Shown one piece after another: positions 22,385-32,480 of a stretch of 64,000 nt of DNA. The stretch is from Stomoxys calcitrans (taxonomy: Eukaryota; Arthropoda; Insecta; Diptera; Muscidae). Position 1 is the stretch's first letter, and each line of letters begins with the position of its first letter. Both the position numbers and the translations under genes were made by a program. Location of the stretch: NCBI RefSeq assembly GCF_963082655.1, contig NC_081554.1, forward strand, positions 94,184,245-94,248,244. Reading direction: 5' to 3'. The notes beneath the pieces were generated by a model. It was not told where the DNA came from, did not search any database, and saw nothing but the letters and a program-made list of their open reading frames with translations.

Positions 22385-23107
22385 AACAAGTAAAAGCGTG
22401 CTAAGTTCGGCCGGGCCGAATCTTATGTACCTTCCACCATGGATCGCATTTGTCGAGTTCTTTTCCCGTCATCTCTTCTTAGGCAAAAAAGATATAAGAA
22501 AAGATTTGATCTGCTATTAGAGCGATATCAAGATATGGTCCGGTTTGGGTCACAATTAAATTATATGGTGGAGACCTGTGGAAAATGTCAGCCAATTCAA
22601 ATAAGAATTGCGCCCTTTGGGGGCTCAAGAAGTAAAAAAGAGAGTCGATCTCTCATTTTTTATATGGGATAATAAACACGAATGCTGATGGTCATGAGAG
22701 GATCCGTCGTACAGAATTTCGGCAAATCGGATAATAATTGCGACTACTAGAGGCTCAAGAAGTCAAGATCCCAGATCGGTTTATATGGCAGCTATATCAG
22801 GTTATGAACCGATTTGAACCTTATTTGAGATAGTTGTTGAAAGTAAGAATAAAATACATCATGCAAAATTTCAGCCAAATCGGATAGGAATTGCGCCCTC
22901 TAGAAGCTCAAGAAGTCAAGTCCCAAGATCTGTTTATATGACAGCTATATGAGGTTATGGACCGATTTGAACCATATATGGCACAGTTGTTTTATATCAT
23001 AACAAAACACGTCATGCGAATTTTCATTCCAATCGGATAAGAATTGCGCACTCTAGAGGCTCAAGAAGTCAAGACCCAAGATCGGTTTATATGGCAGCTA
23101 TATCAAA
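22385..23107 (+). mobile_element. DINE-like group 1, end A half, cut by RetroB
   Basis: A clean end A (AACAAGTAAAAGCGTGCTAA, TTCGGCCGGGCCGAA at 22406-22420) is followed by four units ('ggctcaagaagtcaagatcc', 'caaatcggataggaattgcg'). The element stops at 23107 inside a unit, where RetroB sequence begins. End B is not found downstream. Confidence 0.8.
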
Positions 23108-23155
23108 AGCATAGAAGACATTAACGAAGATGTCAACAGGATTACGACTGCACTG

Positions 23156-23557
23156 GTGGGATCCTTCGAAGATAGTTTTCCTCTTCGGGAGAGGAAATCA
23201 GCCCAAGAAAAACCCTGGATGACCGGTGAGATTTGCAATATTTGGAAAGAGGTCCGCAGACTTTTTAACAGAGCACGTCGTAAAAAAGCGAAAGTTTATG
23301 GGGATGTGTATTACACACGGCTCAAGAAATACAATAAAATAACCAGAGCGGCAAAACGTACCTCCTGGAAGCCTTTCTGCGAACAGGTCGATAGCGTTAA
23401 TGATGCCGCCAAGATAAAAAAGTTTCTCTCAAAAACCCATGTCCAAACTGAAACTTTAGCCCGGAAGGGCAAGTTATGCGACACCAAAGGCCTACAGTCT
23501 TTCGTCCTTTCTACTCAAATCCATGGAACGTATTGTGGACACCATGATAAAGAGTAG
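23156..23557 (+). pseudogene. RetroB endonuclease-RT linker
   Basis: The open frame reads 'KSAQEKPWMTGEICNIWKEV', 'RRLFNRARRKKAKVYGDVYY' and 'KYNKITRAAKRTSWKPFCEQ', the basic connector that precedes RT in I/R1-type ORF2 proteins. Near 23465 a deletion joins it to the RT fingers ('LSSFLLKSMERIVDTMI' in the next frame), so most of the early RT is gone. Confidence 0.7.
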
Positions 23558-23808
23558 GACATCCAGCGAGCTGCTCAAACACAACAACATGCCTATATCA
23601 AGGGAAGGTAGTGGAGACTGCCCTGCACGAGGTTGTGTATAAAATAGAAGAATCCTTCGATGCCAAAACGTACACAATGGCGGTATGCATTGACATCGAG
23701 GGAGCTTTTAACAATGTGCGGACCGACACACTGATCCAATCCTTAGTCAAGTACCGGGTGGACCCGGTCTTTAGAAACTGGATAAACACACATCTTTACC
23801 GACAGTAA
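23505..23808 (+). pseudogene. RetroB RT palm fragment with motif A
   Basis: 'KSMERIVDTMIKSRTSS' and 'VETALHEVVYKIEESFDAKT' lead to 'TMAVCIDIEGAFNNVRTDT', which is RT motif A with its catalytic Asp. The frame then runs to 'VFRNWINTHLYRQ'. Motifs B and C are absent, and the sequence jumps near 23803 to the RNase H domain. Confidence 0.75.
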
Positions 23809-24430
23809 AATTGCCATAAGGGCAATAACAACCAGGACGGTAAGGTCACGAATAGTCTTGCATTGTAAAAAGGAGATTAACGCCTTTTCTGAGGATGGCA
23901 AAATCCGCATCGTTAGGGCGCCGGGCCAAAACGGAGTAAGGGGAAATGAAAGGGCAGACGATTTGGCGGTGAAGGCCAGAGGACTGCCGTCAATAAACTT
24001 GGTTAACCAGAAGCCCTACGGCTCGACGCAGTCCGAGTTAAGGGAATGGGCGACGAATGCGCTTGCAATATTGTGGAAGAGCGAAGCAGACGGTAGGATG
24101 GCGAAAATCATATGGGGAGATCCAGATCGTGAAAAGACGAGGCTATTACTGAAAGGAAGTAAGAAGGAGGTCAGTATAGCTATTGGTATCATTACGGGAC
24201 ACATAGGACTACGAACTCACTTATGTAAAATCGGTGCGGCAAGTGATAGCATGTGTAGGGCATGCGGGAAAGATGATGAGACGTTAGAGCATTTCCTTTG
24301 TTATTGCCCGGCTTTCGCGTCTCACAGATACCGGCACTTAGGTGGAGACACAATACCAGACATGAACCAACTTAGGGGAGTTGTATTGAAAACACTTAAG
24401 GATTTTGTAAGTAGCACTACCAGTAGCTAA
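23800..24430 (+). pseudogene. RetroB RNase H end and Cys-rich C-terminus
   Basis: The RNase H catalytic context 'DSKIAIRAITTRTVRSR' lies in a shifted frame at the start. The main frame (23858-24430) follows with 'IVRAPGQNGVRGNERADDLA' (normally PGHNGV; the usual His is Gln) and 'PYGSTQSELREWATNA'. The terminal domain has 'MCRACGKDDETLEHFLCYCP', a C-x2-C...H-x3-C type finger, then 'IPDMNQLRGVVLKTLKDF'. The 190-residue tail is open to its natural stop at 24428-24430, so it is younger or less decayed than the RT part. Confidence 0.8.
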
Positions 24431-24440
24431 CAAACCTAAT

Positions 24441-25459
24441 CAACTACGACTTTTGCTTTGACGATACAAGATCCGTTGACGTTTGAGTACAACGTGCATT
24501 CAAACATCGTTATGGTAAGCTTTGCAATATATAATGATGATTCCCGGGATAGGAAAATATTTTCCGGGCAACGAAAAAGGCTGACAAAACCAAATCCTTA
24601 GTTGCCGTTTAAGGGACAAAAACCATACGCCCCACTCTTTGGTGGTGGGTACAAAAAATTATATCTCTTTTTCTTGCCTATACATTATTTTTTGGTAGAA
24701 TTTTTCTTTGATTTCGGTAGGAAAAATTTACTTTTTTTTAGTGGCAACACTGTTTTTTGCTAACAAATTTCTCTGGGTGAAAGACACAGCGGCACAACAG
24801 CTCTGCATAAAACACTGTGCATCGGAGTAAAAGAAAAACATTCACACCAGAAAACTTTTGTGGCTCAATTTGAAAAAAAAAAAAACCCAAGACTTAGAAC
24901 AAAACAATGAACTGATTTCATCCACGACTGGAAATGGGGTATCGTCAAACTACAACGGATACTGCATGGAGTGATGCCATGACAACTGCACCCTCATCTT
25001 TTCCCGTTTCATTTCATTTAAAAGAGGGAAGAAAAAATCACCATTGCTGTATGCTAATAAGGAAAAGAATAGAAATTTCATTAATCAAATGGTGCAACCA
25101 CTTTTGATGCAACGAAACGGCCAACTATTCGTTACAAAACTTATTTGAAAGGAACAAGGGAAGGGAAACGTCCATGTGCTCCGATCACTCATGTGTAACA
25201 TTATTAAATTGTTGATTTTACACGCTAATACGCTGCGCGTTAAGCTACTAAACATGAGATCACATTGGTGAATAGTTCCAGATGAGCAGCGCCTTAGAAG
25301 AATTACAGTGGCTCACAGTTGCTTAAGTTTGGTGGTTTTTGCCGAACACAATATACTTTTAAAACGTAACTGAAAACGAAATTAAAATCTTACTCATGAA
25401 TATAAACAATAGTCCAGGCGCCAAAGGAATCTGAGCTATTGATCTCAAAAATAATACAT
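24441..25459. other. No recognised feature
   Basis: AT-rich sequence with no coding signal or family match. A GGTGGTGGGTACAAAAA stretch near 24640 might be a decayed DINE-like end, but the context does not support it. Confidence 0.4.
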
Positions 25460-25539
25460 GTAGTTGGTCAGGGACGTAGTTGGTCAGGGACGTAGTTGGT
25501 CAGGGACGTAGTTGGTCAGGGACGTAGTTGGTTAGGGAC
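25460..25539 (+). repeat. 16-bp tandem repeat, five copies
   Basis: The unit GTAGTTGGTCAGGGAC is repeated five times head to tail. The first four units are identical, and the fifth has one C-to-T change. The next bases (GTAGCCAGGATTTTA) start like a sixth unit and then diverge. Confidence 0.95.
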
Positions 25540-25639
25540 GTAGCCAGGATTTTATTTTAGGGGGGGGTCCCACCCCACATTTTTTCAAAATCGAAAATTG
25601 CCAAAATTCTTGTTACTGTGAAATTGGTACAGATACGTC

Positions 25640-25661
25640 TTTTTTTTTTTTTTTTTTTTTT
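25640..25661 (+). repeat. Poly(T) tract, 22 bp
   Basis: An uninterrupted run of 22 T. It could be the tail of a minus-strand retroposed sequence or a simple homopolymer. Flanks show no target duplication that I can see. Confidence 0.9.
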
Positions 25662-26347
25662 GAAAATTGTGGTAGCGTTTGAGTGCAGAAACTCACACAT
25701 CGGCGGTGACAATTGGGCATAAAGTCAGAGCTGAATTTTACACTGATTGCCAACACAGTGCAAATAACTTTTGAAAGTTGTATTAATGGCTTCGAACGGT
25801 AGACAACGGCAACGGATCTTGTTGCTGCTTCGTGTGCCTAGGTTCGCATTAACGAAAAAAAATACCCTAGAAGAGAGCTGCCCTAGAAAAATTCTAGCTC
25901 GAGTTAGGAAAGTGGTATTTTACTAACATTTGGATTAGCGTAAAGTGGACGGCTCAAACCAATTAAAATTATTTTTCTCGTCATGTTTTGGGGGAAAATT
26001 GACTTGTCGTAAGTCAAAACGTTTTTATATTCAAAAAATCAAACAAAAATATTTCTCAAAATTCTTGGGAGTGAGATTTCTGGAATATGTTTTAATGTCT
26101 TGTTGCATTTGATGGTTTCTATAAAAAAAATAAATTTATGTCAATAGTCCTACTTCTTTTAACAGCAGGTTATATTTTAAGGCAAAATCATTAAATCCAA
26201 CCTTCTTTGCTAAATGGTCATAAAATATTAAAAAAATGATTTTTTTTTGTTGTAAGGGCTTAGGAAATAAAAAGATTTTTTTTCATACATTTTTATAATT
26301 TTTGAAACAATTGCTAAGTCATATAAATTCTTTTAATTATGAATATA
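25662..26347. other. No recognised feature
   Basis: AT-rich with homopolymer runs (26230-26290). I see no coding signal or known repeat family. Confidence 0.4.
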
Positions 26348-27120
26348 CTAGCATATGACCGGTCCCTTTGCTGCCCCTGATGGTACACCCAATATCAAGA
26401 TGTAACTGTATCGCAAGCTATTAGCTGCAGGTGCCTAAATGTACGATTAAAAAAAAATTCTAGTCGGCCGATAAATACTGTCAAGGTGTAACTGTACGCA
26501 ATTTGGGATCCTTAGTTCGATCCATAAATAAAGTACCATTTTGTACGTTTTAGTACCCAAATGTACAAATTTCAAAACAAACTTCCAGTCATCCGTTACA
26601 TACTGCCAAGTATGTACCTGTATCTGTAATGTCACAGATGTAACTCAGTCTGTGAAAAAAGTACCACTTTGCACGATTTAGTACCAAAATGAACGAATAT
26701 CTAAAAAAAATCTTCTGGTCGCTCGGTACATGGTGCCTAGAATTAACTGTATTCCAAATTTCAGAACTAAAGCTCAATCCATAACGAAGGTGCCATATTG
26801 TAGATTTTAGTACCAAAATGTGCAAATATCAACAAAATCGTCCGGTTCATACTACCAAGATGTGTCTGTATCTCAAATTTCAAATCTGTAGCTCAATCAA
26901 TAAATAAAGTACTAAATAGTACCAATTACAGGAATTAAGTACTTTTTATTCCACTTCTTGTACGATTTCATATTTCAACTTATCGTATATTTGTCAAAAC
27001 ATTGATCATTTTAGCATTTTTTTTTTAATTTTAGCCTTCTACGTTCACTGTAAAAGTAAATAAGTTATTTCGTACTTTTTGGTCCCAAAATGTACGATTT
27101 GGTAAAAATTACTTAGTCAT
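26348..27120 (-). mobile_element. Helitron-B, inverted, 5' end lost
   Basis: Read on the minus strand, the element ends GACCGGTCATATG-CTAG before T, with the GACCGGTC palindrome just upstream of CTAG (26348-26351 on the plus strand). The interior has about five units with 'aagtaccattttgtacg', 'agtaccaaaatgtacaaat' and 'cagtcatccgttacatact'. The same units make up the copy at 37507-38878. The 5' end is lost next to the ORF1 fragment at 27128. Confidence 0.7.
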
Positions 27121-27127
27121 CCAACAT

Positions 27128-27850
27128 ACCGCTTCTAAAGACCTTCAGTTTCACCTTGTTGAATCCGTAGGATAAAACTCCTTCAGACTTGTTGAGGTCT
27201 GCGAGACAGCCGAAGTTTAGTACGAATACTGCATGTCTCCGGTCACCATCAGCATCATCCAAACTACCAATCATCCAGTCGATGATCCGAAAGATTGGGT
27301 TTACATTCCCTAAGTCTTCTATGTATGGATTAAGGATCTGAGGGAATCGTTGGTATCCAAGCGTGCGCCATTGGTCCAGAAGAAATATCTACCTTCTTGA
27401 CAAAATCCAGTACTTCGCTTGGCCAGATCTCTCAAATCTTCTTTAGGGCGAAACGATACACCTCAATTGAGCGTTGATCCCCGAAGGCCATAGTTTGTGT
27501 CGACCCCGATACCAACCTGCATCGTCGTAGACTGGAGGAGGCCCAGGTAATTTCGCAGGACATCGGAGTATGCAGATGACAGTCTATTGACTATCCCACT
27601 CTAATTGTTCCTTGGCATGTAGCCCTATTTTTCTCCCTTGGCTACAACTACCATCACCAAGCTGTCCTTAGCGACATTAGCAAAGGTCCTTGGATCCATA
27701 TTACTATGGTTCGCCTTAGTTCTTTTAGGCACAAGATGCCCCCGGAGACCGCAACCGGCTGACTGCTGTGCCGTTTTCGAATCGAGACATTTAATCTTTG
27801 AGGCCCAATTAAGGAAGTCTCTCTCCGCCACTCTAGGCCTTGGCGTGTCG
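27128..27850 (-). pseudogene. Non-LTR ORF1 fragment, second copy
   Basis: It is parallel to 20870-21560: the same nucleotide stretches occur, such as 'ttgaatccgtagga', 'ccttcagacttgttgagg' and 'gaatactgcatg'. The open part (27625-27831) reads 'RTFANVAKDSLVMVVVAKGE', matching 'TFANVARESLVMAVV' of the first copy. ORF1 would be an RNA-binding chaperone of the retrotransposon. The N-terminal part and ORF2 are missing. Confidence 0.65.
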
Positions 27851-29005
27851 CTACTGTGGTCTCACAATGAACTTAAAATTGTCTGAGTGAGTCCGTAAAG
27901 GACTGCCACTCTCACCTAACCTTAGCTATCTTCATAATTTTCACTATTTTCTTAGATCTTTATATCCAATTTCAATTTCCATAGGTAATTGTTTTACAAA
28001 TCTTTCCATGTATTATCTTTATTTAACTCTCTGGGCCACTGTTTGTACTGCAAAAAAAAAAGGATGATGTTCATATTCAGCATTTAAAGCTGCTGGTACG
28101 ATTTAGCTATTGTCGTTGCTGTTTTTACGCTTTGGTGTTTTTATTTTTTGTAGGATATTACGGCGTAAAAAGACAGAACCCATTTTGCCTGGCGGCTAAA
28201 AAAAGCAGTGCCAAAGAGGACGAACATATACCAGAGCAATACAACTGTGGATTGGCAGACAGACCTTATCCTCCCCTTGATGTTGTTTTTGCCACATAAA
28301 TAATAAATGATACATGTGTATGTATGTACCAATGTATGTATATAAGCATACGTATACAAGTATCCCTCTTCTCGTCTAAATGGATAACTAAACGAATGTA
28401 GAGGGCCGAATTTGTAATGATGGTCGATATCCTGACCTTTCATGCCATTCGACAATGTGTTTTCATAGTTGTGCAACATCACCCCAATGCAGTAACGCAC
28501 CAACAACAATGACAGGGTAAGCCTGTAATAATATTTCAAGGAGCGAAACTATGAATCGCCAGCCGTAACATACAGGCAACCTCTCATAGAATCCTTTGCG
28601 CTTGATGTGCCAGAAAAAGATAGTAAAACATCGGGTAAAACAAAGCATCAACTTATTACAGATACGAAGTATATGTGGCAAGCCCTAAACAACAGGGAGG
28701 ATTTGTTCCGATGGTCTAGAAGTAACCACCACCAATGCCGTCGCTTTCATTTCGAATAAAAGCACTGATAATTTTCTTCAGGGCATGTGCAACATATTAA
28801 CAAAAAAGTCCTGCTGCGTCTACGAATCACAAAGCCTTATGTCACAGATATGTGCAAAAAATTCTTTTAATTTTTGCCAGTTTATTAGTTTTGATAACCT
28901 TATTGTTCCTTTTTCGCAAAATTCAGTAAAAAAAAAGTTTAAATAAAGCTATGTACAAGTGAAAGCTAGCACACATTAGCAGATCTGTCGGATGATAAAC
29001 ATATG
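27851..29005. other. No gene; possible retrotransposon 3' tail at 27886-27922
   Basis: GACTGCCACTCTCACCTAACC at 27903-27922 resembles the 3' end of RetroA copies (GACTGCCACTTAAACCTAACC). It may be a last scrap of a related element. The rest is AT-rich, with ATGTATGTA-type short repeats at 28317-28350. ORFs on the minus strand at 28141-28681 have no recognisable domain and sit in simple-sequence DNA. Confidence 0.4.
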
Positions 29006-29007
29006 TA

Positions 29008-29510
29008 AAGGGTGAATTTTTAAAAGCTGTAGGAAAGGTTTTCAATAAAAAAAAACACATAAAATTCAGAAAAATGCATGACATTTGCCTCTCAATAAGT
29101 CCATTGTTACCCGTGCTGTGTGGCATGTGGCACCGTCTTGTTGAAACCATATGTCATGCAAGTCAAGCTCTTGCATTTTGGACAAAAAAAAAGTTGGATA
29201 TCATCTCACGATAACGCTCACCATTCACAGTTAGGTTACGATTCGCATCATCAGCCCATTCACCCCACCAAACTGTGACTTTTTCTGGTTGCATTGGTAG
29301 CTCTTGCAGTGCTTCTGGCTGATTTTTACTCAAAAATCATCAATTCTGTTTATCTAGGTACCCATTGAGTCAAAAAATGAGCTTTATACATAAAATGGAA
29401 GAAGTGCGCGATGAACTTTCTAAACAGAGCACGCATTTTGATAATAAAATTCAAAAATTTGCAAGTGTTATTCGTGATCCCAAAAAGACAATAGCTAAGA
29501 AATCACCCTT
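29008..29510 (-). mobile_element. Mariner-like deletion derivative, both ends, TA duplication
   Basis: TA flanks lie at 29006-29007 and 29511-29512, and the ends are AAGGGTGA and TCACCCTT. The length is 503 bp, against roughly 1.2-1.3 kb for an intact mariner. Minus-strand remnants of the transposase match the other copies: the N-terminal region is followed by the mid-region ('ELPMQPEKVTVWWGEWADDA'-like), and a large central part is lost. It could be mobilised only in trans. Confidence 0.8.
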
Positions 29511-29523
29511 TATATGGACGCCA

Positions 29524-29537
29524 TAGTTTAATCTGTT
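29524..29537 (+). repeat. Target-site duplication, left copy
   Basis: TAGTTTAATCTGTT is repeated exactly at 32954-32967, bounding the non-LTR element between them. Confidence 0.9.
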
Positions 29538-29985
29538 GTTTTTGTTGTTGTTGTAGCAGTTTATTGTGTTCTATCTTTCGTCTGCTTGATTCTGTTGAGT
29601 GTCAAGACCCAGGAACTCCGCGACTAAGATGGGGTGCGTCCACAGGGATCTGGGTCTGAGTCGAGTGGGTCTGGCCGGGCAGTTAAACAGGTGACGTGTA
29701 TCGTGCGGTCCCTGGTTAAAATCGGGACATACATCTTGCACGTCGGCATCAATCCTAGCTCTGTGGGAATTGAGGCGTCAGCATCTGCCGGAACGTAATT
29801 GAGCCAGAACTACTCTGGTTTGCCGAGGGAGGTCGATTTCTTCGGGTGCAATACGTGGCGGTCGTTCTCCAAAGACTACATTCACCCGGTAGCCAATTAC
29901 CGCGTCTGCTACCGTGTCTACATGAATATTGTTCAGACCCGCTTGATATGCCGCTTGATCTAGAGGTTCTCTCTTGTAGCGCTAA
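29538..29985 (-). other. 3' region of the Jockey/CR1-like element
   Basis: Untranslated-looking sequence after the RT C-terminus ends in a CAA-rich tail (29538-29560 on the plus strand reads GTTTTTGTTGTTGTTGTAGC). Such short-repeat tails replace poly(A) in several non-LTR groups. Confidence 0.6.
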
Positions 29986-30340
29986 ACCTCACGCTCTAGA
30001 TCGTGTAGATCTACCTTATGGCTTCTGGGCGGTGGGTATCTATCTATCCACAAGATGATGATTTGGATGGTTTCTGCGATAACAGCCCAAAAGGTATTGC
30101 TTAGACAGCATGTAGTTATGTCTTCGCACTGGTAGGATCTTTGTCTCCTGATGGAGGTGGTCCACATGAGAACTGAGGAGACAGCCCGTCGCAGTTCGGT
30201 GGGCGGCATTCTGACAAATCTGAATATTATTCCACTGCGTGTCACAAAGTTGAGTGACCACACTGGCGCTGCATAACTTACCACAGACTGGCCAATTGCT
30301 TTGTACGTGGTCAACAAGGTTTCTTTGTCTGCACCCCAAG
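29982..30340 (-). pseudogene. RT C-terminal region
   Basis: Frames carry 'TTYKAIGQSVVSYAAPVWSL' (usual form LLTTYKAIGxSVxxYAAPVWS) and 'RTATGCLLSSHVDHLHQETK' with 'PVRRHNYMLSKQYLL'. This is the thumb-distal connector found after RT in Jockey/CR1-type proteins. A frameshift near 30315 separates it from the palm. Confidence 0.8.
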
Positions 30341-30830
30341 TGCTGCCAGCGAGTGACTTGAGGACCTTGTTTCTACTTTTGACTTTATTGCAGATTGCTG
30401 TGGCATGTGGGGAGAAAGTGTAGGAGCTGTCAAATGTGACGCCAAGTATTTCTTCACCTCACGCGTATTTGTAGTGAACAGTGTGGCTGAAGATTCGGTG
30501 GCGGATATCTTCAGATTTCTTGCAGCGAAATATGAGGCAAGCTCGTTGAGGTAGACGTTCAACCTATCGCAGATGTCATCAATGGGTGGGGGGCCTGATG
30601 CCATGATCGTACAATCGTCCGCATATGATACGATCTCTATGCCGTCTGGAGGGGGTGGGATGGAGGATAGGTAGAGGTTAAACAGTGCCGGAGATATCAC
30701 CCCACCTTGGGGAACTCCCTGTTTCACTCTACGGTGTTTCGACTTCTTATCCCTAAATTCCACAAATGACTGGCGGCCACACAGATAATTCGCGACCCAT
30801 CGTTTCAGGCCTGGCATGCCTGGCATAATT
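30311..30830 (-). pseudogene. RT palm and thumb, motifs B and C intact
   Basis: The frame reads 'KRWVANYLCGRQSFVEFRDK', 'VKQGVPQGGVISPALFNLYL' (motif B) and 'GIEIVSYADDCTIMASG' (motif C; YADD codons at 30614-30625). It continues 'LNVYLNELASYFAARNLKIS' and 'ATESSATLFTTNTREVKKYL', then shifts frame near 30470. Both catalytic Asp residues of YADD are retained. A frameshift near 30790 separates it from motif A. Confidence 0.9.
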
Positions 30831-31613
30831 TGGCATGCTGACCGTGTCGAATGCCTTCGATAGGTCCAGTGCCACGAGGACCGTCCTATCACATGGCCTG
30901 GGTTGATTGAAGCCACGGAAAATGTGTGTGGTGATGGCATGCAAAGATGTTGTTGTGCTGTGCAGTCTCCGAAATCCATGTTGATGCTCGGCGAATGGAA
31001 ATTCTCCTACGGGGCTCCGGAGGAGTAATGCCTCAAGCGTCTTTGCCACTGGTGAGAGAAGGGAGATCGGTCTGTACGACTCCCCCAAACTCGGGTCTTT
31101 TCCAGGCTTCAGTAGCGGTATCACTCTGCCCATTTTCCAGACATCGGGAACTATAAGAGTGTTCAATGACAGGTTAAGGACAGTGGTAAGGTACTCAACT
31201 CCAGGTGAATCCAGATTCTTCAACATCAATGTAGAGATTCCGTCGGGGCCCAACGCCTTGGAAGATTTGGCGCCACGGATGACATTCGTAACTTCGCCCA
31301 CTGTAAATAGTGATGGCTGTTTATCGGCTCGGAGGCCACGAATACGGCGAATGGCTCTCCTCCTTGCCCTGTCTCTCTCGGGATGCACAATAAATTGACG
31401 GTTGAACAACCTGGCGCATCTCTTCGGATCAGTCACGATTATCTCGCCAAAAGTGACTGAGGTCCTGTCGTCCCGTCTACCGGGGTTCGAGAGAGACTTA
31501 ACAGTGGCCCACAGTTTGCCTGCACCGGTGCCTAAGTTACATTGCTCCATAACACGAATCCCATCACGCTCGTCTGCGAGTACCACTGCTTGCGCCGTGA
31601 AATTGGGTCGCAC
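30753..31613 (-). pseudogene. RT fingers and motif A, 286-codon open stretch
   Basis: The frame runs from 'TAQAVVLADERDGIRVM' through 'SNPGRRDDRTSVTFGEIIVT', 'SSKALGPDGISTLMLKNL' (RT fingers) and 'MGRVIPLLKPGKDPSLGESY' to 'RPISLLSPVAKTLEALLL'. 'EHQHGFRRLHSTTTSLHAI' and 'VLVALDLSKAFDTVSM' (motif A with catalytic Asp) follow. The frame is then lost near 30830. The family identification is firm from the order of motifs. Confidence 0.9.
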
Positions 31614-32165
31614 TTATGGTATTCGACCGGGTGGTATAAAGCGAGCGGCTGCTGCGTTGATGATGTCTCGGAATTTCCTCTCGGCCACAAGCACATCAGA
31701 GGGGGGTGGCAGTTCACTGGAGCGGCGATTGGTATACTCTCTGAAGCCAGTCCAATCGGCCTTCTTATAATTGATAAACGTCCGGCGCTCAGAGGTTATG
31801 AAGTCGGGTGGTCGTTTGATGGTGAGAATTATGGGGAGGGGGTCTGACCCCAAAGAGATGACGGCTTGCCAGGAGACGTCACTCAGGAGACCAGAGAATG
31901 CAATTGAGATGTCTGGCGAGCTGCTGCACCTCCTCGTAATCCTAGTGGGGGCATCCTCATTCACCGTGCAAAACGTGGAGCTATCTATCTGCTCTGCCAA
32001 AGCTATGCCACGCTGGTCGTTACCTAGAGGAGAATGCCATGACGTGTAATGTGCATTAAAATCCCCCAGAACCAGACGATTATGGCCAGATAGCAACCCA
32101 CTTATGTCGGGGTTGTAAGCCTGGCCATTAATCGGGACACAGCTACCAACCGGAGGTATATACAC
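31614..32165 (-). pseudogene. APE endonuclease, C-terminal part; His of SDH replaced
   Basis: The 183-codon frame reads 'YIPPVGSCVPINGQAYNPD', 'RLVLGDFNAHYTSWHSPLG' (catalytic GDFNAH) and 'RRCSSSPDISIAF' (SPDI motif). It ends with 'VISLGSDPLPIILTIKRPP', where the usual SDHLPI has Pro for the catalytic His. A stop right after 'RFIPPGRIP' interrupts the connection to RT. It would nick target DNA in an active copy, but the His loss should abolish that. Confidence 0.85.
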
Positions 32166-32174
32166 GTTGTATAT

Positions 32175-32480
32175 CTATATCTCGGCAGTACCAGACCTGA
32201 CTGCTACCCCCATACATCCCATGTATGGGTCACTAGCGTCAAGCGCAGGCGAGATAGGTCTATACTGCACGGAATGGTGTATAACGAAGGCCAATCCCCC
32301 ACCTCCATTCCTTGAGCGATCCTTACGTAGCACATTGTAACCGTGACAACTGTGCAAGCTGCAGGTGTTGGTCAGCTTTGTCTCCTGGATCGCTGCGACC
32401 GATATGATCTTCCGACTCATAAAATCTACGATCTCATCGATCTTGCATCGCAGTCCGTTGCAGTTTAACTACAAGAACGA
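32175..32480 (-). pseudogene. APE endonuclease, N-terminal part
   Basis: 'LQLNCNGLRCKIDEIVDFM' (substrate Asn) and 'VAAIQETKLTNTCSLHSCHG' (catalytic Glu in QET) are followed by 'RNGGGGLAFVIHHSVQYRPI' and 'MGVAVRSGTAEI', then a stop. Together with 31614-32165 it makes one endonuclease domain split by a single stop at about 32172. Confidence 0.85.

Larger units (their letters stand above)
23108..24440 (+). mobile_element. RetroB: non-LTR retrotransposon with internal deletions
   Basis: Coding pieces lie in the correct order on the plus strand but with two internal deletions: endonuclease-RT linker, RT fingers/palm, then RNase H and the C-terminal domain. It ends shortly after the stop codon with AAACCTAAT, similar to the tail of the copy at 62583. 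RT plus RNase H plus a terminal Cys-rich domain fits I/LOA-type elements. Confidence 0.8.

Noticed and set aside
25640..25661. Poly(T) as a retroposed gene tail
   Set aside because: No processed coding sequence on the minus strand and no target duplication is visible.
28141..28681. Minus-strand ORFs of 132 and 72 codons
   Set aside because: They lie in simple-sequence DNA with ATGTATGTA repeats; no domain is recognisable.
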